NCBI RefSeq assembly: GCF_021484805.1
Contig: NZ_CP090557.1
Location: 1,872,001 to 1,936,000 of the forward strand
Reading direction: 5' to 3'
DNA: 64,000 nucleotides
Origin: Tellurirhabdus bombi
GTDB taxonomy: Bacteria; Bacteroidota; Bacteroidia; Cytophagales; Spirosomataceae
Shown one piece after another: positions 45,231-54,213 of the stretch. The translations under genes were made by a program, and so were the position numbers. The notes under the pieces were generated by a model. The model was given only the letters and a program-made list of their open reading frames with translations, had not been told where the DNA came from and ran no database searches. Every line of letters starts with the position of its first letter. Position 1 is the first letter of the stretch.

Positions 45231-46331
45231 TTATTTATTGACTAACTTCAATACTTCTTCTGCAATTTCCCTGGCCGCTTTGGGACGGGCCAGCTCACGG
45301 ATGTTCTTACTAAGTAGTTGCTGCTCCTGCGTATTCTCCAGTAACTGCAATGCCGAGCTGACCAGTTTACTTCCGGCTTCGCGATCTGTGACCAGCAACG
45401 CGGCCTGCCGACTAACCAGGCTCATGGCATTTTTAGTTTGGTGATCTTCCGAAGCAGCTGGGAAGGGCACCAGAATGGCTGGTTTCTCAACCAGGCAAAG
45501 TTCCGATACAGATAAGGCACCTGCCCGCGAAATCACGGTATCCGCGGCGGCGTATGCTTTATCCATTTCATAAATAAAATCAAACGCCTTAATGCGTTCA
45601 GAGGCACTATTTGCAATGGCCATTCGGGCGCGCTCTATAAATTGCGGACCCGTTTGCCAAATAACCTGATAACCGGATTGAACCAGTAAATTCAGGTCCT
45701 TTTCAATTGTTTCATTAATGCTCCGGGCGCCCTGACTTCCGCCAATAATTAGCAGCGTCTTGTGATCTGCCTGAAAGCCAAAATGGGCTAATCCTTCTGC
45801 CCGTTTGCCCGCCGCCGCGATGATGTCCGTCCGAACGGGATTACCCGTCATCTGGATTTTTTCCGCTGGGAAAAAAGCGTCCATGCCCGGATAAGCCACA
45901 CAAATCTTTTTGGCCCAGCGCGACAGTATCTTATTCGTCAGGCCAGCGTAGGAATTCTGTTCCTGAATCAGGATTGGAACTCCGGATCGCGAAGCTGCCA
46001 ACAACACCGGCCCACTTGCGTAACCACCTACACCAACCGCAACGTTTGGTTGAAAGTCACGGACGATTTTTCGGGCCTGCCGCAAGCTCCGACTCAACTT
46101 CAGCGGAAAAGCCAGGTTTTCCAGCGTTAGCTGCCGTTTGATGCCAACTACCGGTAGCCCAACAATGGGATAACCGGCACGGGGCACCTTCTCCATCTCC
46201 ATTTTCCCTTCTGCCCCTACGAACAGCAATTCAATGGTAGGATCAATTGTCTTTAGTTCGTTTGCAATAGCAATGGCCGGATAAATATGTCCGCCGGTGC
46301 CACCGCCACTGATTATGATGCGTATTGGCAT
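45231..46331 (-). CDS. murG: UDP-GlcNAc transferase MurG
   Basis: A 366-residue GT-B enzyme. IIISGGGTGGHIYPAIAIA holds the lipid-I-binding glycine motif; VGGYASGPVLLA and VIGGSQGARSINETI follow, and AGALSVSELCLVEKPAILVPFPAASEDHQTKNA binds UDP-GlcNAc. It makes lipid II on the inner face of the membrane. It is 63 bases after ftsW and 40 bases before murC. Confidence 0.98.
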   Translation of the reverse strand: MPIRIIISGGGTGGHIYPAIAIANELKTIDPTIELLFVGAEGKMEMEKVPRAGYPIVGLPVVGIKRQLTLENLAFPLKLSRSLRQARKIVRDFQPNVAVGVGGYASGPVLLAASRSGVPILIQEQNSYAGLTNKILSRWAKKICVAYPGMDAFFPAEKIQMTGNPVRTDIIAAAGKRAEGLAHFGFQADHKTLLIIGGSQGARSINETIEKDLNLLVQSGYQVIWQTGPQFIERARMAIANSASERIKAFDFIYEMDKAYAAADTVISRAGALSVSELCLVEKPAILVPFPAASEDHQTKNAMSLVSRQAALLVTDREAGSKLVSSALQLLENTQEQQLLSKNIRELARPKAAREIAEEVLKLVNK

Positions 46332-46394
46332 TTCAATAGTTATTTCAGTTTCTGGTAACTTGCGGCTGCTTGCGCGCCTGCTTAGATCCAGAAA

Positions 46395-47537
46395 TCAAAT
46401 TTTGCTTTCGTCTACTTCCCCCCGACTAACACTGAGAATAATGCCAATGGCTGTTCCTGTGAAAAGCAGGGACGTGCCACCCATACTCAAGAGTGGAAGA
46501 GGTAAACCCGTTACGGGCACAAGGCCAACCGAGACCGCCATGTTAATCATGGCCTGTATGACAATACTGAATGTCAGCCCTGCCGATAAAAGCCCGCCAA
46601 AGGCGCGATTACTCTTTCGAATGGCGCGCATCCCCCGCCAGAGCAGGTAGAGGTAAGCACCAACGATTATAACACCACCAATCAAGCCGTATTCTTCGAC
46701 GATCATGGCAAAAATAAAATCGGAATAAGGGTGGGGCAGGAAGTTACGCTGGTGGCTGTTGCCCGGTCCCTGGCCCGTTAAGCCACCGTTGGCAAGTGCA
46801 ACGTAGGCTTGCTCGACCTGATAATCGATCTTGTCATTACTGCCAAAACGCTCCAGACGACCCATTACTGTGCTAAACCGCTGACCAAAAATCAGTGCAA
46901 AACTGCCAAAAAAGACGCAAACCGCGACCATCATGACCAGGTATTTCATGGGGACACGGCCAATAAACATCAGTAAAAAACAGGTAGCACCGAGTAGCAG
47001 CGCTGTTGATGCGTTTGTCAGAACGATTAGCGCGCAGATAATGCCAATCCAGACGATCATGTTGGTTAGCAAACGCGGTTCATATTGGTCGCGACGAATG
47101 TGTTGCCGCTTAGCCAGCATAGCCGCCAGGTTTGAAATCAGCGCTAATTTGGCTAAATCGGAGGGTTGGAAGGTCTGATTAATCAGGGGAATAGTAATCC
47201 ACCGACTGGCATCGTTCAAACTGGCCCCTTTGATAAATGCCCAGAGCAAAAGCGGCACCGAGAGCCACATGCCAAATTTAGAGAGTCGGGAGTAGACGGT
47301 GTAATTAACGCGGTGCGCAAACCACATGAAAACCAGTCCCAGCACGACCAGCGATCCATGCTTAAATAAATAATGCTCGGTAGAAAGCATTTTCTGGTAG
47401 GCAATGGTGCCGGTTGCACTGTAAACGACCGCCACACTCATTACGGATAGAAATAAGACCACACCCCAAATGTGGTAATCCCCTTTGAGATTCCCTTTGA
47501 GCCAGTCTTTGGTCGAAAGTGTCGTTGGGAGCGTCAT
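46395..47537 (-). CDS. ftsW: SEDS peptidoglycan polymerase FtsW
   Basis: A 380-residue membrane protein with ten helices. SEDS signatures are FQPSDLAKLALI, GQGPGNSHQRNFLPHPYSDFIFAMIVEEYG and LPLPLLSMGGTSLLFTGTAIGIILS. It polymerises lipid II at the septum with its cognate FtsI, which is encoded about 11 kb upstream in the same split cluster. It lies 15 bases after murD. Length is usual for the family. Confidence 0.97.
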   Translation of the reverse strand: MTLPTTLSTKDWLKGNLKGDYHIWGVVLFLSVMSVAVVYSATGTIAYQKMLSTEHYLFKHGSLVVLGLVFMWFAHRVNYTVYSRLSKFGMWLSVPLLLWAFIKGASLNDASRWITIPLINQTFQPSDLAKLALISNLAAMLAKRQHIRRDQYEPRLLTNMIVWIGIICALIVLTNASTALLLGATCFLLMFIGRVPMKYLVMMVAVCVFFGSFALIFGQRFSTVMGRLERFGSNDKIDYQVEQAYVALANGGLTGQGPGNSHQRNFLPHPYSDFIFAMIVEEYGLIGGVIIVGAYLYLLWRGMRAIRKSNRAFGGLLSAGLTFSIVIQAMINMAVSVGLVPVTGLPLPLLSMGGTSLLFTGTAIGIILSVSRGEVDESKI

Positions 47538-47552
47538 TTTCCTATCTACCGG

Positions 47553-48905
47553 TTACTTTGTTTCCCGTTTTTTTACGGCTTCTTTAAATTGGTTACCTCG
47601 GTCTTCGTAATTCCGAAACAAATCAAAACTGGCGCAAGCGGGCGAGAGTAAAACCGTATCCCCCTGTTGCCCAAATTCTAAGCCTAGATTTACGGCTTCG
47701 GCTACGTCCTGCGTTTCAACCAGGTGAGGCACCTTAGCACTAAAGTAACTGAATAACTTTGAATTATCCTTGCCTAAGCAAATCAATGCTTTAACTTTTT
47801 CTTTAACTAATGAATCAATCTGACTATAATCATTTCCTTTGTCGAGGCCCCCGGCAATCCAGATAATAGGGGTGGTTATGCTTTCCAAAGCATAATAAAC
47901 GGAATCAACATTCGTCGCTTTTGAGTCATTGATAAACCGTATACCATCGATCGTTCCGACGGGTTCAAGGCGATGGGCTGCATTCTGAAAAGTCAGCAGT
48001 GCCTGCCGAATTTGTTCCGCTGTCAAGCCAATTGCCTGGCCTGCCAGGATTGCCGCAAGCATGTTGATGGCGTTGTGTTTTCCCTGAAGGGGAAGCTCGG
48101 CCAGGGCTGTCTGGAACGTCTGGCTATGGCTCCGGGCTAGCAGCTCGCCACTTGCCAGATAAGCACCCGGTTCGGGCGTCGTTGATAAAGAAATAGGAAA
48201 ATGCTGAATATCCAGAGACCGCTTAGCCAGCTCTTCCTGAATCGGTTGACTTTCTGCGTAATAGATAAAAGAATCCTCGGCTGTCATGTTTTGCAGAAGC
48301 CGAAACTTTGAATCCACGTATTTTTGGAAAGTATACTCGTACCGGTCAAGATGATCAGGGGTGATATTAAGCAGCACTGCCACGTTAAGCCGGACGTTAT
48401 ACATATCATCCAGTTGGAAGCTGCTCAGTTCCAGAACAAAATAATCGTAAGTGTCCTCAATGACCTGCTGGGCAAAGCTGTCACCGATGTTTCCGGCAAG
48501 CCCGACGCGCAGACCCGCATTTTTAAGGAGGTGGTAAATCAGTAGGGTAGTGGTGGTTTTTCCGTTGCTTCCGGTAATGCCAATGAGTTTGGCTTTCGTA
48601 TACCGCGCTGCCAGTTCGATTTCGGAAATAATCGGAATTTGCTTCGCCAGCAGCTTTTGCACAATGGGTACTTTGGTTGGAATACCCGGGCTTTTCACTA
48701 CTTCCGTTGCCTGTAAGATGCGTTCCTCCGTGTGCTGGCCCTCCTCAAACGGAATAGCGGCCTGCCGAAGCGTTTCGCGGTATTCATCCTGAAGCGTTCC
48801 ACGATCCGATAAAAACACATCCATTCCTTTGGCCTGCGCTAACAAGGCTGCGCCAACGCCGCTTTCGCCTCCTCCTAAAATTACCAACAACGGTTTCGTA
48901 TTCAT
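47553..48905 (-). CDS. murD: UDP-N-acetylmuramoylalanine-D-glutamate ligase
   Basis: A 450-residue Mur ligase beginning LVILGGGESGVGAALLAQAKG. ATP binding is at GITGSNGKTTTTLLIYHLL; ELSSFQLDDM, LNITPDHLDRYEYT and INDSKATNVDSVYYAL follow, with LLSPACASFDLFRNYEDRG at the end. It adds D-Glu to the stem peptide. It begins the second block of dcw genes after the terminator of mscL. A -7-like TATTTTTG (complement of 48928-48935) lies upstream without a good -33 partner. Confidence 0.98.
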   Translation of the reverse strand: MNTKPLLVILGGGESGVGAALLAQAKGMDVFLSDRGTLQDEYRETLRQAAIPFEEGQHTEERILQATEVVKSPGIPTKVPIVQKLLAKQIPIISEIELAARYTKAKLIGITGSNGKTTTTLLIYHLLKNAGLRVGLAGNIGDSFAQQVIEDTYDYFVLELSSFQLDDMYNVRLNVAVLLNITPDHLDRYEYTFQKYVDSKFRLLQNMTAEDSFIYYAESQPIQEELAKRSLDIQHFPISLSTTPEPGAYLASGELLARSHSQTFQTALAELPLQGKHNAINMLAAILAGQAIGLTAEQIRQALLTFQNAAHRLEPVGTIDGIRFINDSKATNVDSVYYALESITTPIIWIAGGLDKGNDYSQIDSLVKEKVKALICLGKDNSKLFSYFSAKVPHLVETQDVAEAVNLGLEFGQQGDTVLLSPACASFDLFRNYEDRGNQFKEAVKKRETK

Positions 48906-48984
48906 ACCTATGTGTCAATCAAGCGGCAAAAATAAAATTTTCGGCGTAGCCTCGCCTGCTAAGTTGTGACAATAATTTTTACCC

Positions 48985-49010
48985 ATAAAAAAGCCCCGGA
49001 TGGCCGGGGT
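48985..49010 (-). terminator. Intrinsic terminator after mscL
   Basis: CCCCGG (48994-48999) and CCGGGG (49004-49009) form a GC-rich stem with a 4-base loop, followed on the minus strand by a run of T. It separates the inserted translation/channel block from murD. Confidence 0.88.
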
Positions 49011-49035
49011 GCGGAAAAGCTATCTAATTCAGGAG

Positions 49036-49371
49036 TTAGGCTTTTTTCATCGAAGAAGACATTCTAAGCCGATTAGCTGCTTTTACGATTAGAAAAATGA
49101 CCCACGCAATAATGATAAACTGAATGGTTACATTCAGAAAATTGCCATAACGGATGGCCACTTCTGCTTTGCCCGCCGCTTCATTGGCCGCCTCCAGAAC
49201 GATCTTTTGCTGGCTGAAATCAACGCCGCCGGTTAATACACCAAGAATAGGGTTGATGATGTCTTCCACAAATGAGTTTACAATTTTTCCGAAAGCGGCT
49301 CCGATGATAACACCGACGGCCAGGTCCAGTACATTTCCTTGAGCAATAAACTGTTTAAATTCTCTTAGCAT
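49036..49371 (-). CDS. mscL: Large-conductance mechanosensitive channel MscL
   Basis: The ATG at 49371 ([31 protein letters not shown]) is the family start, so the longer frame to 49425 is not used; 111 residues. TM1 is about 16-40 with the pore-lining [14 protein letters not shown]2 about 73-97 ([20 protein letters not shown]). It opens under membrane tension to release solutes in hypo-osmotic shock. It follows the DUF3078 gene by 66 bases and ends at a strong terminator. A shortened C-terminal helix bundle (RMSSSMKKA) is noted. Confidence 0.95.
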   Translation of the reverse strand: MLREFKQFIAQGNVLDLAVGVIIGAAFGKIVNSFVEDIINPILGVLTGGVDFSQQKIVLEAANEAAGKAEVAIRYGNFLNVTIQFIIIAWVIFLIVKAANRLRMSSSMKKA

Positions 49372-49437
49372 GGCGGATAAGTTTAAGTTAACCGCTGAAA
49401 GTAATATTATTTTTATACCCTTCAAATGCTTGGTTTC

Positions 49438-50418
49438 CTAAAACTTGTAGAGTAGGCCAATTGCCAGACCTTGACTGTATTGTACGGCATTGTCCTGGTC
49501 TTTGTCATAGAGAATAATTCCCGTAAAGTTGACATTGACAAAGCGGTTAATTTTAGCCGTTAAGGAAAAATCCAGTCGGTGGTCAATGGCATAGAAGGTG
49601 GCGTAATTAGCGAACAACAGATAACGGGCTTTCAGGTTCAGATTCTTGGCCACGTCCCGGTCATAGTTAACCAATGCCTGAAAGGCAGCTTCATTACGGA
49701 CACGCCGGCCATCTGGAACCCCATATCGCTTAGGCTCACCAACGGAGACATCATCATTGGATAGAACGGTTTGCCGCAGGGTAGCAGGGCTCAATTGCAG
49801 GTTGAAGAATGAATTAGGCTTGTATTCCAGACCAATGGCCTCGGTAATGTAAGCAGGGGCAAAAAAGCCGGAAATGAGCACAATTCGTTCACCCCCACCC
49901 GTGAGATTTTCATATTTATATCCAGGCGCAAATTGGGAAAGCAAGCTTCCAGAGCCAAATAGCTGCCAGGATTTGCTGATTCGGTAACCAGCCTTGGAGT
50001 CAACAAATAAACGGTCGACATTTTTCCGCATGCCCTGGCCTTCGTTCTTGACAATGCCATACTGAAACTGAATCTCACTGGTCCAGTTAAAGCGATCCCG
50101 TAGGTAGTCGGCTTTAGCGTTTAGTAGCAAACCGAGCGCAATGGAGTTGACCCCGCCGCCCGTCCAGTTATTACTAAAAGAGCCCTGGTTAAGGTTAATG
50201 CCTGTCTGACCGGAGCGTTTCCAGTAGGTTGTGTCTTTTTTAACGGCCTTAATGGTATCGACTTGGACAGTGCTTACCTGAACCGTATCAATTTTGATTG
50301 CTTCAGTTTGGCCAGGTTTAACAGTATCGACAATAACCGTATCTACTTTAACAGGAACCTGGGCCAGGGTAGGAATTGTCCAACTAATTAAAAACGTGGT
50401 GAGTAAGAGGTATTTCAT
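49438..50418 (-). CDS. DUF3078-family outer-membrane-like protein
   Basis: The ATG at 50418 (MKYLLLTTFLISWTIPTLAQ) gives a clean signal peptide and was chosen over 50481; 326 residues. After a Thr/Val-rich linker with repeated VDTVxVDT units (about 25-65), the conserved family core reads WKRSGQTGINLNQGSFSNNWTGGGVNS, then amphipathic strands with aromatic residues to the end (SQGLAIGLLYKF). This fits a small beta-barrel in the outer membrane. Function is not known. It starts 13 bases after the mscS stop. Confidence 0.85.
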   Translation of the reverse strand: MKYLLLTTFLISWTIPTLAQVPVKVDTVIVDTVKPGQTEAIKIDTVQVSTVQVDTIKAVKKDTTYWKRSGQTGINLNQGSFSNNWTGGGVNSIALGLLLNAKADYLRDRFNWTSEIQFQYGIVKNEGQGMRKNVDRLFVDSKAGYRISKSWQLFGSGSLLSQFAPGYKYENLTGGGERIVLISGFFAPAYITEAIGLEYKPNSFFNLQLSPATLRQTVLSNDDVSVGEPKRYGVPDGRRVRNEAAFQALVNYDRDVAKNLNLKARYLLFANYATFYAIDHRLDFSLTAKINRFVNVNFTGIILYDKDQDNAVQYSQGLAIGLLYKF

Positions 50419-50431
50419 GGTAAGTACAAAC

Positions 50432-51259
50432 TTAATCAAACACTTCAACGGATCGGGATTGAAGGGTTTGCAAGGGAACAATCGTGGTTGTATCGCCGGT
50501 TTGGAGGGTTAGTGATGTATTGTCGATGTTTAGAATAACCCCTTTCAAGCCATCAATACGGATTGTCTGGCCTGGACGAAAGCGATTTTTACTGTAAAAT
50601 GAAGACAAAATATTTGCCATTACGTCACGCGATGCATATCCATAACCAACCGCAAAAGCGAAGATAATACCGCCAATCAATAGATTAAAACTGGATTCGA
50701 GCAACTCTGTATTAATGCCTGCTTGCCCGAGAGCACTAATTAAGGTAATAATTAGAAAGAAGAAAAATACAATCATGCCCAAGAGTTTTCCCGAAGCAAT
50801 GTTGAAGGATTGGCAAAGTGTAACAACGCCGCTTCGTAGCGAGTCGGCAATCAGGACACCAACTTGCAGCATGATAGCGGCGGCAATCAAGCGAGGAATA
50901 AAGCCTACCAGCGACTTAACCATGTCTGTAATGGCCGAAACACCCAGCGTTTCGGTAGCTGCCATTAAAAACACAAGCAAAATAAAGTAATACAGTACTT
51001 TAGAGACAATTTCACTTAATTTTATCTCTGTTTTAAGCTGCTTGATAAAATGTATTTCGTTGAGTTTTTCACCAATTTTGTCGAACCCAACGCGGTCAAG
51101 TAATTTTTTTACTACGACAGATATTGCTTTGCCAACCAAAAACCCAATACCCAAAATAAAGCCGGCACCTAATAGTCGAGGTACAAATTCAATGAATTGG
51201 TTGATTAAGGCTCTAAACGTATTAATTAGCACATCGACAAGGTCAGGCAGGCGTTCCAT
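50432..51259 (-). CDS. Small-conductance mechanosensitive channel-like protein (MscS-related)
   Basis: A 275-residue membrane protein with helices near 23-43, 88-110, 120-140 and 158-185, glycine/alanine-rich pore-like stretches (GIGFLVGKAISVVVKKLLD, GFIPRLIAAAIMLQVGVLIADSL), and a beta domain after residue 225 (FRPGQTIRIDGLKGVILNIDNTSLTLQTGDTTTIVPLQTL) matching the MscS middle domain. It is likely an osmotic safety valve. Together with MscL nearby it forms a mechanosensitive pair. It begins 23 bases after a 60-residue unknown gene. Confidence 0.85.
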   Translation of the reverse strand: MERLPDLVDVLINTFRALINQFIEFVPRLLGAGFILGIGFLVGKAISVVVKKLLDRVGFDKIGEKLNEIHFIKQLKTEIKLSEIVSKVLYYFILLVFLMAATETLGVSAITDMVKSLVGFIPRLIAAAIMLQVGVLIADSLRSGVVTLCQSFNIASGKLLGMIVFFFFLIITLISALGQAGINTELLESSFNLLIGGIIFAFAVGYGYASRDVMANILSSFYSKNRFRPGQTIRIDGLKGVILNIDNTSLTLQTGDTTTIVPLQTLQSRSVEVFD

Positions 51260-51282
51260 AAGAAGGCAAAGGATAATGGGAG

Positions 51283-51465
51283 TTATTTTGTTAAAATGGC
51301 ATTCAAAAAAGTAGTGGTAACTTTCAGAAAATCGCTGGCATACAGCTCAACAACAGTCAGTGAATTCCTAATGGTATCAATTTCCGAGATGAGTTCATCC
51401 TTGAGTTGGGGAGGGCAGGATACATCGGGTTCCAACTCCTGAAATGGATCTTTTATAACGGACAT
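51283..51465 (-). CDS. Small protein of unknown function next to sigma factor and MscS
   Basis: A 60-residue protein, soluble and acidic at the N-terminus (DPFQELEPDVSCPPQLKDELISEIDTIRNSL) with a moderately hydrophobic end (VVELYASDFLKVTTTFLNAILTK). It lies 29 bases after the sigma factor gene and 23 bases before mscS, tightly packed on the same strand, which supports its being real. The length suits a small regulator or anchor partner of the sigma factor, but this is a guess. Similar small proteins are seen at this place in related genomes by recollection only. Confidence 0.6.
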   Translation of the reverse strand: MSVIKDPFQELEPDVSCPPQLKDELISEIDTIRNSLTVVELYASDFLKVTTTFLNAILTK

Positions 51466-51494
51466 AGCGCTAAGTTAATTTTTTAGTCAAAGGG

Positions 51495-52097
51495 TCACTT
51501 TATAAGTGTAACTAGCTTGGCAATCAGGATAATCCAGAAAACAGCAGTTTCCAGGTACTTTTTGCGTAGTTTCTCTTTAGCCCGTTTGAGGCGCATTTTG
51601 ATGGCGCTTTCTGTCAGGTTTAAAACGTTCGACATTTCTCTGATGCTCACATCATCCTGGTATTTCATCAGGAGAAGGGACTGCTCTTCCATTGTCAAAT
51701 GAGCCAACGCTTTTTTCAACCGACTCGCTTCCATCTCGGCCAAGTCGCTGTCGTTATCTTCTTCCTGCCAGTCCATATATTCTTCCATCAAGACTTCCCC
51801 TTTTCGGCGACTACTACGAAGTTGGTCCGTGCAATAGTTATACGTAATGGAGAAAAGCCAGGTCGAGAATTTGGCTTGTTCTTTAAAACTGCTCAAGCGC
51901 ACCATAAGGCGCATGAAAATGTCATGCGCAAAATCTTCAGCCTTAGCCGGGTCTTTTGTAAACATCAAACATTTGCGATATACTTTATCACAATAGCGGT
52001 TATACAAGACTTCAAAATAATAGTTAGACTGGGTTGTGATGTAAGAACGAACCAATTCTTCATCCGACATCTTTTTGATATCAATCGCACTTCTCAT
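51495..52097 (-). CDS. ECF-type sigma factor with hydrophobic C-terminal tail
   Basis: A 200-residue sigma-70 family protein. Region 2 covers about 25-95 (DKVYRKCLMFTKDPAKAEDFAHDIFMRLM, FSTWLFSITYNYCTDQLR), followed by an acidic linker and region 4 (about 135-178: EEQSLLLMKYQDDVSIREMSNVLNLTESAIKMRLKRAKEKL). The last residues, AVFWIILIAKLVTLIK (185-200), are strongly hydrophobic and could insert in or lie on the membrane. No anti-sigma gene is adjacent. It begins a minus-strand group with a 60-residue gene, MscS, DUF3078 and MscL, after the tsf terminator. Confidence 0.9.
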   Translation of the reverse strand: MRSAIDIKKMSDEELVRSYITTQSNYYFEVLYNRYCDKVYRKCLMFTKDPAKAEDFAHDIFMRLMVRLSSFKEQAKFSTWLFSITYNYCTDQLRSSRRKGEVLMEEYMDWQEEDNDSDLAEMEASRLKKALAHLTMEEQSLLLMKYQDDVSIREMSNVLNLTESAIKMRLKRAKEKLRKKYLETAVFWIILIAKLVTLIK

Positions 52098-52218
52098 GTT
52101 GTATGACTAAGTAAATTAGTATAAGTAACGACTGGGAGGAAAATAAAAATTGAGCAACTAAGGGAGAAATTTGACTACATATTTACAATTATTTTTCAAA
52201 ACTTTATCATTTGTTCAT

Positions 52219-52254
52219 AAAAAAAGCGCCTTTGGAATCAAAGGCGCTTTTTTT
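52219..52254 (-). terminator. Intrinsic terminator after tsf
   Basis: AAAAAAAGCGCCTTT (52219-52233) and AAAGGCGCTTTTTTT (52240-52254) form a perfect 15-bp stem with a 6-base loop and a T-run. It begins 16 bases beyond the tsf stop codon and separates ribosomal genes from the sigma factor gene. Confidence 0.95.
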
Positions 52255-52269
52255 ATGACTATAGCAGGA

Positions 52270-53106
52270 TTAGCTTCCGATAGCAACTCGTTTGAATGTT
52301 GAAACCGTTAGGCCTTTGCTTGTTTTGTTCAGCAATTGAGCAATTGTCAGCGAAGGATCTTTAACAAACTCCTGGTTTAACAGCGTGCTGTCTTTGTAGA
52401 ACTTCTGAAGTTTACCCATAGCAATTTTTTCCAGCATTGCTTCTGGCTTGCCTTCAGCGCGGGCCTGCTCTTTACCAATTTCAATTTCGCGTTCTACGAT
52501 GCTGGCATCGATTCCGTCTTTGTCAAGGGCCAGCGGCTTCATGGCTGCAATTTGCATGGCAACGTCTTTACCCACTTCTGAAATGTCAGTGCCGTTAGTA
52601 TTAGTCAAGCCAACCAACACGCCCAATTTACCATTCGAGTGATTGTAAGCAACTACTTTATCAGCAGTTACTGTCTCATAAGCAATGATATCCAGTTTCT
52701 CGCCAATTTTGCCCATCAGGTCAGTGATGTGCTCTTGTAAAGCGCGGCCATCAGCTTGTGGTGCTGCCAGCAACTCTTCTTTAGTGGTCGCTTTTGATGA
52801 AACGGCAGTCTCCAGAATAGCTTGTGCCAGATTCTGGAAATCAGCTACTTTTGATACAGGCTCTGTTTCGCAGGCGAAAGCAACAACGGTTCCGCTGGTT
52901 CCTTCTTCGTTTACCTGAGTCAGAACAGTTCCTTCAGATGTTGTGTTATCGGCGCGTTTGCTAGCGATTTTCTGCCCTTGTTTGCGCAGAATATCTTTCG
53001 CCGCTTCGAAATCACCGTTGGCTTCAGTAAGGGCTTTTTTGCAGTCCATCATACCGGCACCAGTTTCCTGCCGGAGTCTGTTAACATCTTGTGCTGTAAT
53101 AGCCAT
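52270..53106 (-). CDS. tsf: Elongation factor Ts
   Basis: A 278-residue protein. The UBA-like N-terminus (ITAQDVNRLRQETGAGMMDCKKALTEANGDFEAAKDILRKQG) is unmistakable, and the core has GTVVAFACETEPVSK, LGVLVGLTNTNGTDISEVGKDVAMQIAAMKPL and the coiled-coil helix VEREIEIGKEQARAEGKPEAMLEKIAMGKLQKFYKDSTLLNQEFVKD. It recycles EF-Tu by GDP release. It is 115 bases after rpsB with a hairpin in between. A strong terminator follows. Confidence 0.98.
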   Translation of the reverse strand: MAITAQDVNRLRQETGAGMMDCKKALTEANGDFEAAKDILRKQGQKIASKRADNTTSEGTVLTQVNEEGTSGTVVAFACETEPVSKVADFQNLAQAILETAVSSKATTKEELLAAPQADGRALQEHITDLMGKIGEKLDIIAYETVTADKVVAYNHSNGKLGVLVGLTNTNGTDISEVGKDVAMQIAAMKPLALDKDGIDASIVEREIEIGKEQARAEGKPEAMLEKIAMGKLQKFYKDSTLLNQEFVKDPSLTIAQLLNKTSKGLTVSTFKRVAIGS

Positions 53107-53146
53107 TGTTGGATAATATTGAGATTGACTAATTGACGTTTGAAAT

Positions 53147-53180
53147 GGAATAGCCCATAGCGGGGCTACGGGCTATTTCC
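53147..53180 (-). other. Hairpin between rpsB and tsf
   Basis: AATAGCCC (53149-53156) pairs with GGGCTATT (53170-53177), with a further GG/CC pair across a bulge. The minus strand has only a weak pyrimidine run afterwards. It may be an attenuator or processing site. Confidence 0.4.
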
Positions 53181-53221
53181 TAGTATTGGATCAGCAACTC
53201 GTGAAAGTCACCCTGTATAAT

Positions 53222-54058
53222 TTATTGCTCGGTTGTCTCTTGCTCGCTATCTGCTGCAACGGCCGCTGACGGTGTTGTCGCTTCCGGTGCTTCAGCAGCT
53301 GCTGGAGCTTCGTCAACAGCGCGTTTTGCTTCTTCTTCCTCCTGCAAACGCTGATCGTCTTTATCCTGCTTGCGCTCTGCCAAGCCTTCTTCGATGGCCT
53401 TACCAACAGCCAGCGTAATCAGGCGAATTGATTTGTAAGCATCGTCATTGGCAGGGATTGGGAAATCAACTGCATCCGGGTTAGAGTTAGTATCGCACAT
53501 CGCAAAAACCGGAATACCAAGCCGTTTCGCTTCTGCAACAGCAATATGCTCACGCTTCACGTCGATAATGAAGAGGGCTGCTGGCAGACGCGTCAGGTCA
53601 GCTACACCACCTAAGACACGTTCCAGTTTTTCTTTATCACGGCTGATCGTCAGACGTTCCCGTTTCGCCAGGTTGCTCACGGTTGTCTCATCTTTCAGCA
53701 TTTTCTCTAATCCTTGCAGCTTTTTCAGCGACTTACGGATCGTTGCAAAGTTGGTTAGCATACCACCCAACCAACGGTCGGTAACGTACGGCATTTTCAG
53801 GCGACGCGCTTCTTCAGCGACAACCTCCTGTGCTTGTTTTTTTGTCGCCACGAACATGACCTTACGTCCTGAGCGTACGATACCTTTGATTGACGCTGAT
53901 GCTTCGTCCAAGGAAGCCAGCGTTTTGTTAAGGTCAATAATATGGATGCCGTTCTTCTCCATGAAGATGTACGGTGCCATCCGAGGATCCCATTTCCGGG
54001 TCAAGTGGCCAAAGTGCACACCTGCGTCCAGAAGATCTTTATATTCTACTTGTGCCAT
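53222..54058 (-). CDS. rpsB: Small-subunit ribosomal protein S2
   Basis: A 278-residue S2. It opens with AQVEYKDLLDAGVHFGHLTRKWDPRMAPYIF and shows IHIIDLNKTLASLDEA, VMFVATKKQAQEVVAEEA, VTDRWLGGMLTNFATIRKS and AVAEAKRLGIPVFAMCDTNSNPDAVDFPIPANDDA. A Glu/Ala-rich tail of about 45 residues (AVDEAPAAAEAPEATTPSA...) is a Bacteroidota-style extension. The 155-base leader holds two hairpins and no promoter match was seen. Confidence 0.98.
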   Translation of the reverse strand: MAQVEYKDLLDAGVHFGHLTRKWDPRMAPYIFMEKNGIHIIDLNKTLASLDEASASIKGIVRSGRKVMFVATKKQAQEVVAEEARRLKMPYVTDRWLGGMLTNFATIRKSLKKLQGLEKMLKDETTVSNLAKRERLTISRDKEKLERVLGGVADLTRLPAALFIIDVKREHIAVAEAKRLGIPVFAMCDTNSNPDAVDFPIPANDDAYKSIRLITLAVGKAIEEGLAERKQDKDDQRLQEEEEAKRAVDEAPAAAEAPEATTPSAAVAADSEQETTEQ

Positions 54059-54112
54059 TATTGAAATGAGCGCCGGTTCGCCGGTCCGATGAATAATGAG
54101 TTAAAAAATACG

Positions 54113-54195
54113 CAGCACCGCACATCGGCATCGAGTAAGTGCGGTCTGGACTAATGTCGGGTTGCTGGTTTCTGCTGATCAAAAAGAGAAACCAG
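54113..54195 (-). promoter_or_regulatory. Two hairpins in the rpsB leader (possible S2 autoregulatory RNA)
   Basis: Upstream hairpin CTGGTTTCT (54165-54173) with AGAAACCAG (54187-54195), 9 bp perfect; downstream hairpin ACCGCAC (54117-54123) with GTGCGGT (54139-54145), plus CAG/CTG around one bulged base. On the minus strand the second is followed after about 8 bases by six T (54103-54108), like an attenuator. Both lie in the 155 bases between rpsI and rpsB. Confidence 0.5.
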
Positions 54196-54213
54196 GACAA
54201 CTCCAGACTTCGA

